A stretch of DNA of 24,733 nucleotides from Candidatus Ryanbacteria bacterium RIFCSPLOWO2_12_FULL_47_9c (lineage in GTDB: Bacteria; Patescibacteriota; Minisyncoccia; Ryanbacterales; GWA2-47-10b): assembly GCA_001821795.1 (NCBI GenBank), contig MHOB01000024.1, positions 22,764 through 47,496 of the forward strand, given 5' to 3'. Below, in pieces: positions 23,420-24,733 of the stretch (the first letter of the stretch is position 1; every line of letters starts with the position of its first letter). The notes beneath the pieces were generated by a model. The model ran no database searches. It saw only the letters and a program-made list of their open reading frames with translations, and was not told the DNA's origin. Both the position numbers and the translations under genes were made by a program.

Positions 23420-24733
23420 CACGAAACTAAAAAGTTTGATAAACGAATGGTATTTTACACCGCTTTTCATTGTGGCGATCACTATTTTTTCGCTTATAGT
23501 CACACCGGGCTATCAAGTTTTCGTCGCCGATCAGCCAGTATTTTTGCCCTCTCTATTCAACAAACTCGACCAGTCGCTTTTCCAAAATGACCTTGTGTGG
23601 TACAAAATTCAATTTGCGGAATCAACTCTCTTTATAGACTTTCTCGCATTTTTCATCAAACTTGGAGTAGATATCTTCTGGCTTCTTTTTATACTGAGTG
23701 CGATCTCGCGCGCACTATTTTTCGTTGCGCTTTTCCTGCTCGCCAAACACTTTACCCAAGATCGGTCCTACGCCCTTTTCTCCCTAATTTTTTTTATAGT
23801 CGCTTTCATCGTACCAGGCGTGGGGAGCTCCACAGTAGAAGGGGCATTCAGCTATAGATCAATCACTCTACCGCTCGGTCTATTCTCGCTCCTTTTTTTA
23901 TTTTCGGGATGGCGCATTCTTTCAATTGCAACTCTCTTCTTGACGTATGCTCTCCATCCCTTCACTGCATTCCCCTTTCTTTTGTTCTACTGCATTGCAA
24001 CAGCCTTCGAGAAACTTAGTTTAGTAAAAAAAATACTTTTTATCATACTTCCACTAATATTCATAGGCGCTTTTATATTTCTAAGACAGGATGATGCTGC
24101 TGGAAACTTTTTCCTTTTTATGGATTCGGAGTGGAAAGAACTTTCAAAGTTTCGACTTCCGAGCGCCTTTTTTGCTTTCTGGAACAAAGAGGCTTATATC
24201 TCCATCGCATGCTGGACACTACTGAGCACAATACTACTCTCTTCGCTCAAAAAGATAGTCCATGAGGAAAGAAACCGTTTTTACCTATACACGCTCATTG
24301 CAATTCCATTTTTCTTGCTAATTGTTGCTGCCATTGGAGAATTTATCTTATTACACAGTATCATCAGACTCCAGCTTCAACGAAGCCTTATAGTTATGGT
24401 TATATTTGTTGCATTGCTCATCGGCAAGTTCACGCTTTGGCATTCTGAAAATAAAAGAGGGCACGTAATGGAAAACTCCTTGCTTTGGGCAATCTTGCTT
24501 TGGTTTACTCTCAAAGAAAGTTTCGTCTTTCTACGCGAACCGTTTGTTTTATTTGTTCCTGCACTCGCTGTTCTTTTTTGTTGCAGCAAATACTCTTGGT
24601 TTAATAAAAAAAGGAAATTTATTATTGTAGCCGCCACACTAATCTTTCTTTCTGGGTATCTTCTTGCAGTATCAAAAGCGCTGTCATATAAAGACATATC
24701 GGCTCTCGTTTTTTTTCATGCAATCAGTATTGG
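23403..24733 (+). CDS. large polytopic membrane protein, 3' end outside window
   Basis: An uninterrupted frame runs from the ATG at 23403 to the right edge (443 codons seen). It overlaps the DUF4956 gene by 17 nt, and AGG directly abuts the ATG, so the start is set by frame and coupling rather than by a good ribosome binding site. The protein begins MLSNTNTKLKSLINEWYF, then a membrane segment, then an extracellular loop VADQPVFLPSLFNKLDQSLF and QNDLVWYKIQF. At least nine hydrophobic segments follow, with YALHPFTAFPFLLFY between two of them. The layout (acidic first loop after TM1, many segments) recalls GT-C-like or DUF6798-like membrane proteins, but I do not recognise the family with confidence. 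A role in the same envelope system is inferred only from its position. Confidence 0.75.
   Translation, partial: MLSNTNTKLKSLINEWYFTPLFIVAITIFSLIVTPGYQVFVADQPVFLPSLFNKLDQSLFQNDLVWYKIQFAESTLFIDFLAFFIKLGVDIFWLLFILSAISRALFFVALFLLAKHFTQDRSYALFSLIFFIVAFIVPGVGSSTVEGAFSYRSITLPLGLFSLLFLFSGWRILSIATLFLTYALHPFTAFPFLLFYCIATAFEKLSLVKKILFIILPLIFIGAFIFLRQDDAAGNFFLFMDSEWKELSKFRLPSAFFAFWNKEAYISIACWTLLSTILLSSLKKIVHEERNRFYLYTLIAIPFFLLIVAAIGEFILLHSIIRLQLQRSLIVMVIFVALLIGKFTLWHSENKRGHVMENSLLWAILLWFTLKESFVFLREPFVLFVPALAVLFCCSKYSWFNKKRKFIIVAATLIFLSGYLLAVSKALSYKDISALVFFHAISI

Overview
This window reads as a cell-surface glycan and envelope island from a bacterium with a compact, densely overlapping gene layout and the standard stop codons (TGA is used as a stop, so this is not a code-25 lineage). 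The protein styles suggest, but do not prove, a Patescibacteria/CPR member of the Parcubacteria type: O-antigen-ligase proteins fused to TPR tails, a secreted protein with a glycine run and peptidoglycan-binding repeats, a UDP-sugar dehydrogenase without its C-terminal domain, and many polytopic glycosyltransferases. No tRNA, rRNA, CRISPR array, transposase or phage gene was seen.

Layout. (1) 1-921, minus: murB, cut by the window edge near its 3' end. (2) 922-1271: a 350-bp divergent region holding a consensus minus-strand promoter, a probable ~80-nt RNA with a strong terminator, a folded murB leader and the plus-strand promoter of the next gene. (3) 1272-2612, plus: a polyprenyl-phosphate sugar-phosphate transferase that would start a lipid-linked glycan. 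(4) 11726-2587, minus: a GT-C transferase, two exported proteins (one with three peptidoglycan-binding repeats), two tandem O-antigen-ligase/TPR paralogues and a short UDP-sugar dehydrogenase. (5) 11835-13960, plus: a SAM methyltransferase and a GT-C transferase. (6) 17905-13978, minus: a GT-C-like protein, a heptose-7-phosphate-kinase-like GHMP kinase, a GmhA-like SIS isomerase and a Dpm1/GtrB-like GT2, three of the junctions being start/stop overlaps or 6-nt gaps. (7) 17976 to the right edge, plus: two CotH-like kinase-fold proteins (one with a large parallel beta-helix), a VTC-domain protein, a DUF4956 membrane protein and a partial polytopic membrane protein.

How the parts may work together. 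The phosphoglycosyltransferase, the uronic-acid-forming dehydrogenase, the heptose-phosphate enzymes, the GT2 (making polyprenyl-phosphate sugar) and the GT-C enzymes (using it on the outer face) form a plausible route to a surface glycan. The two ligases could polymerise it or transfer it to lipid or protein. The exported proteins are candidate wall-bound surface molecules and possible glycan acceptors. The CotH-CotH-VTC-DUF4956 block is the most unusual part: a possible extracytoplasmic phosphorylation and polyphosphate module whose CotH members appear to lack the usual catalytic aspartate.

At the RNA level, several operon-heading genes have a -10 box 9-11 nt before the ATG, which suggests leaderless or nearly leaderless mRNAs. 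By contrast murB has a clear Shine-Dalgarno sequence and a structured leader, and one ligase gene has its start codon in the loop of a perfect 15-bp hairpin.
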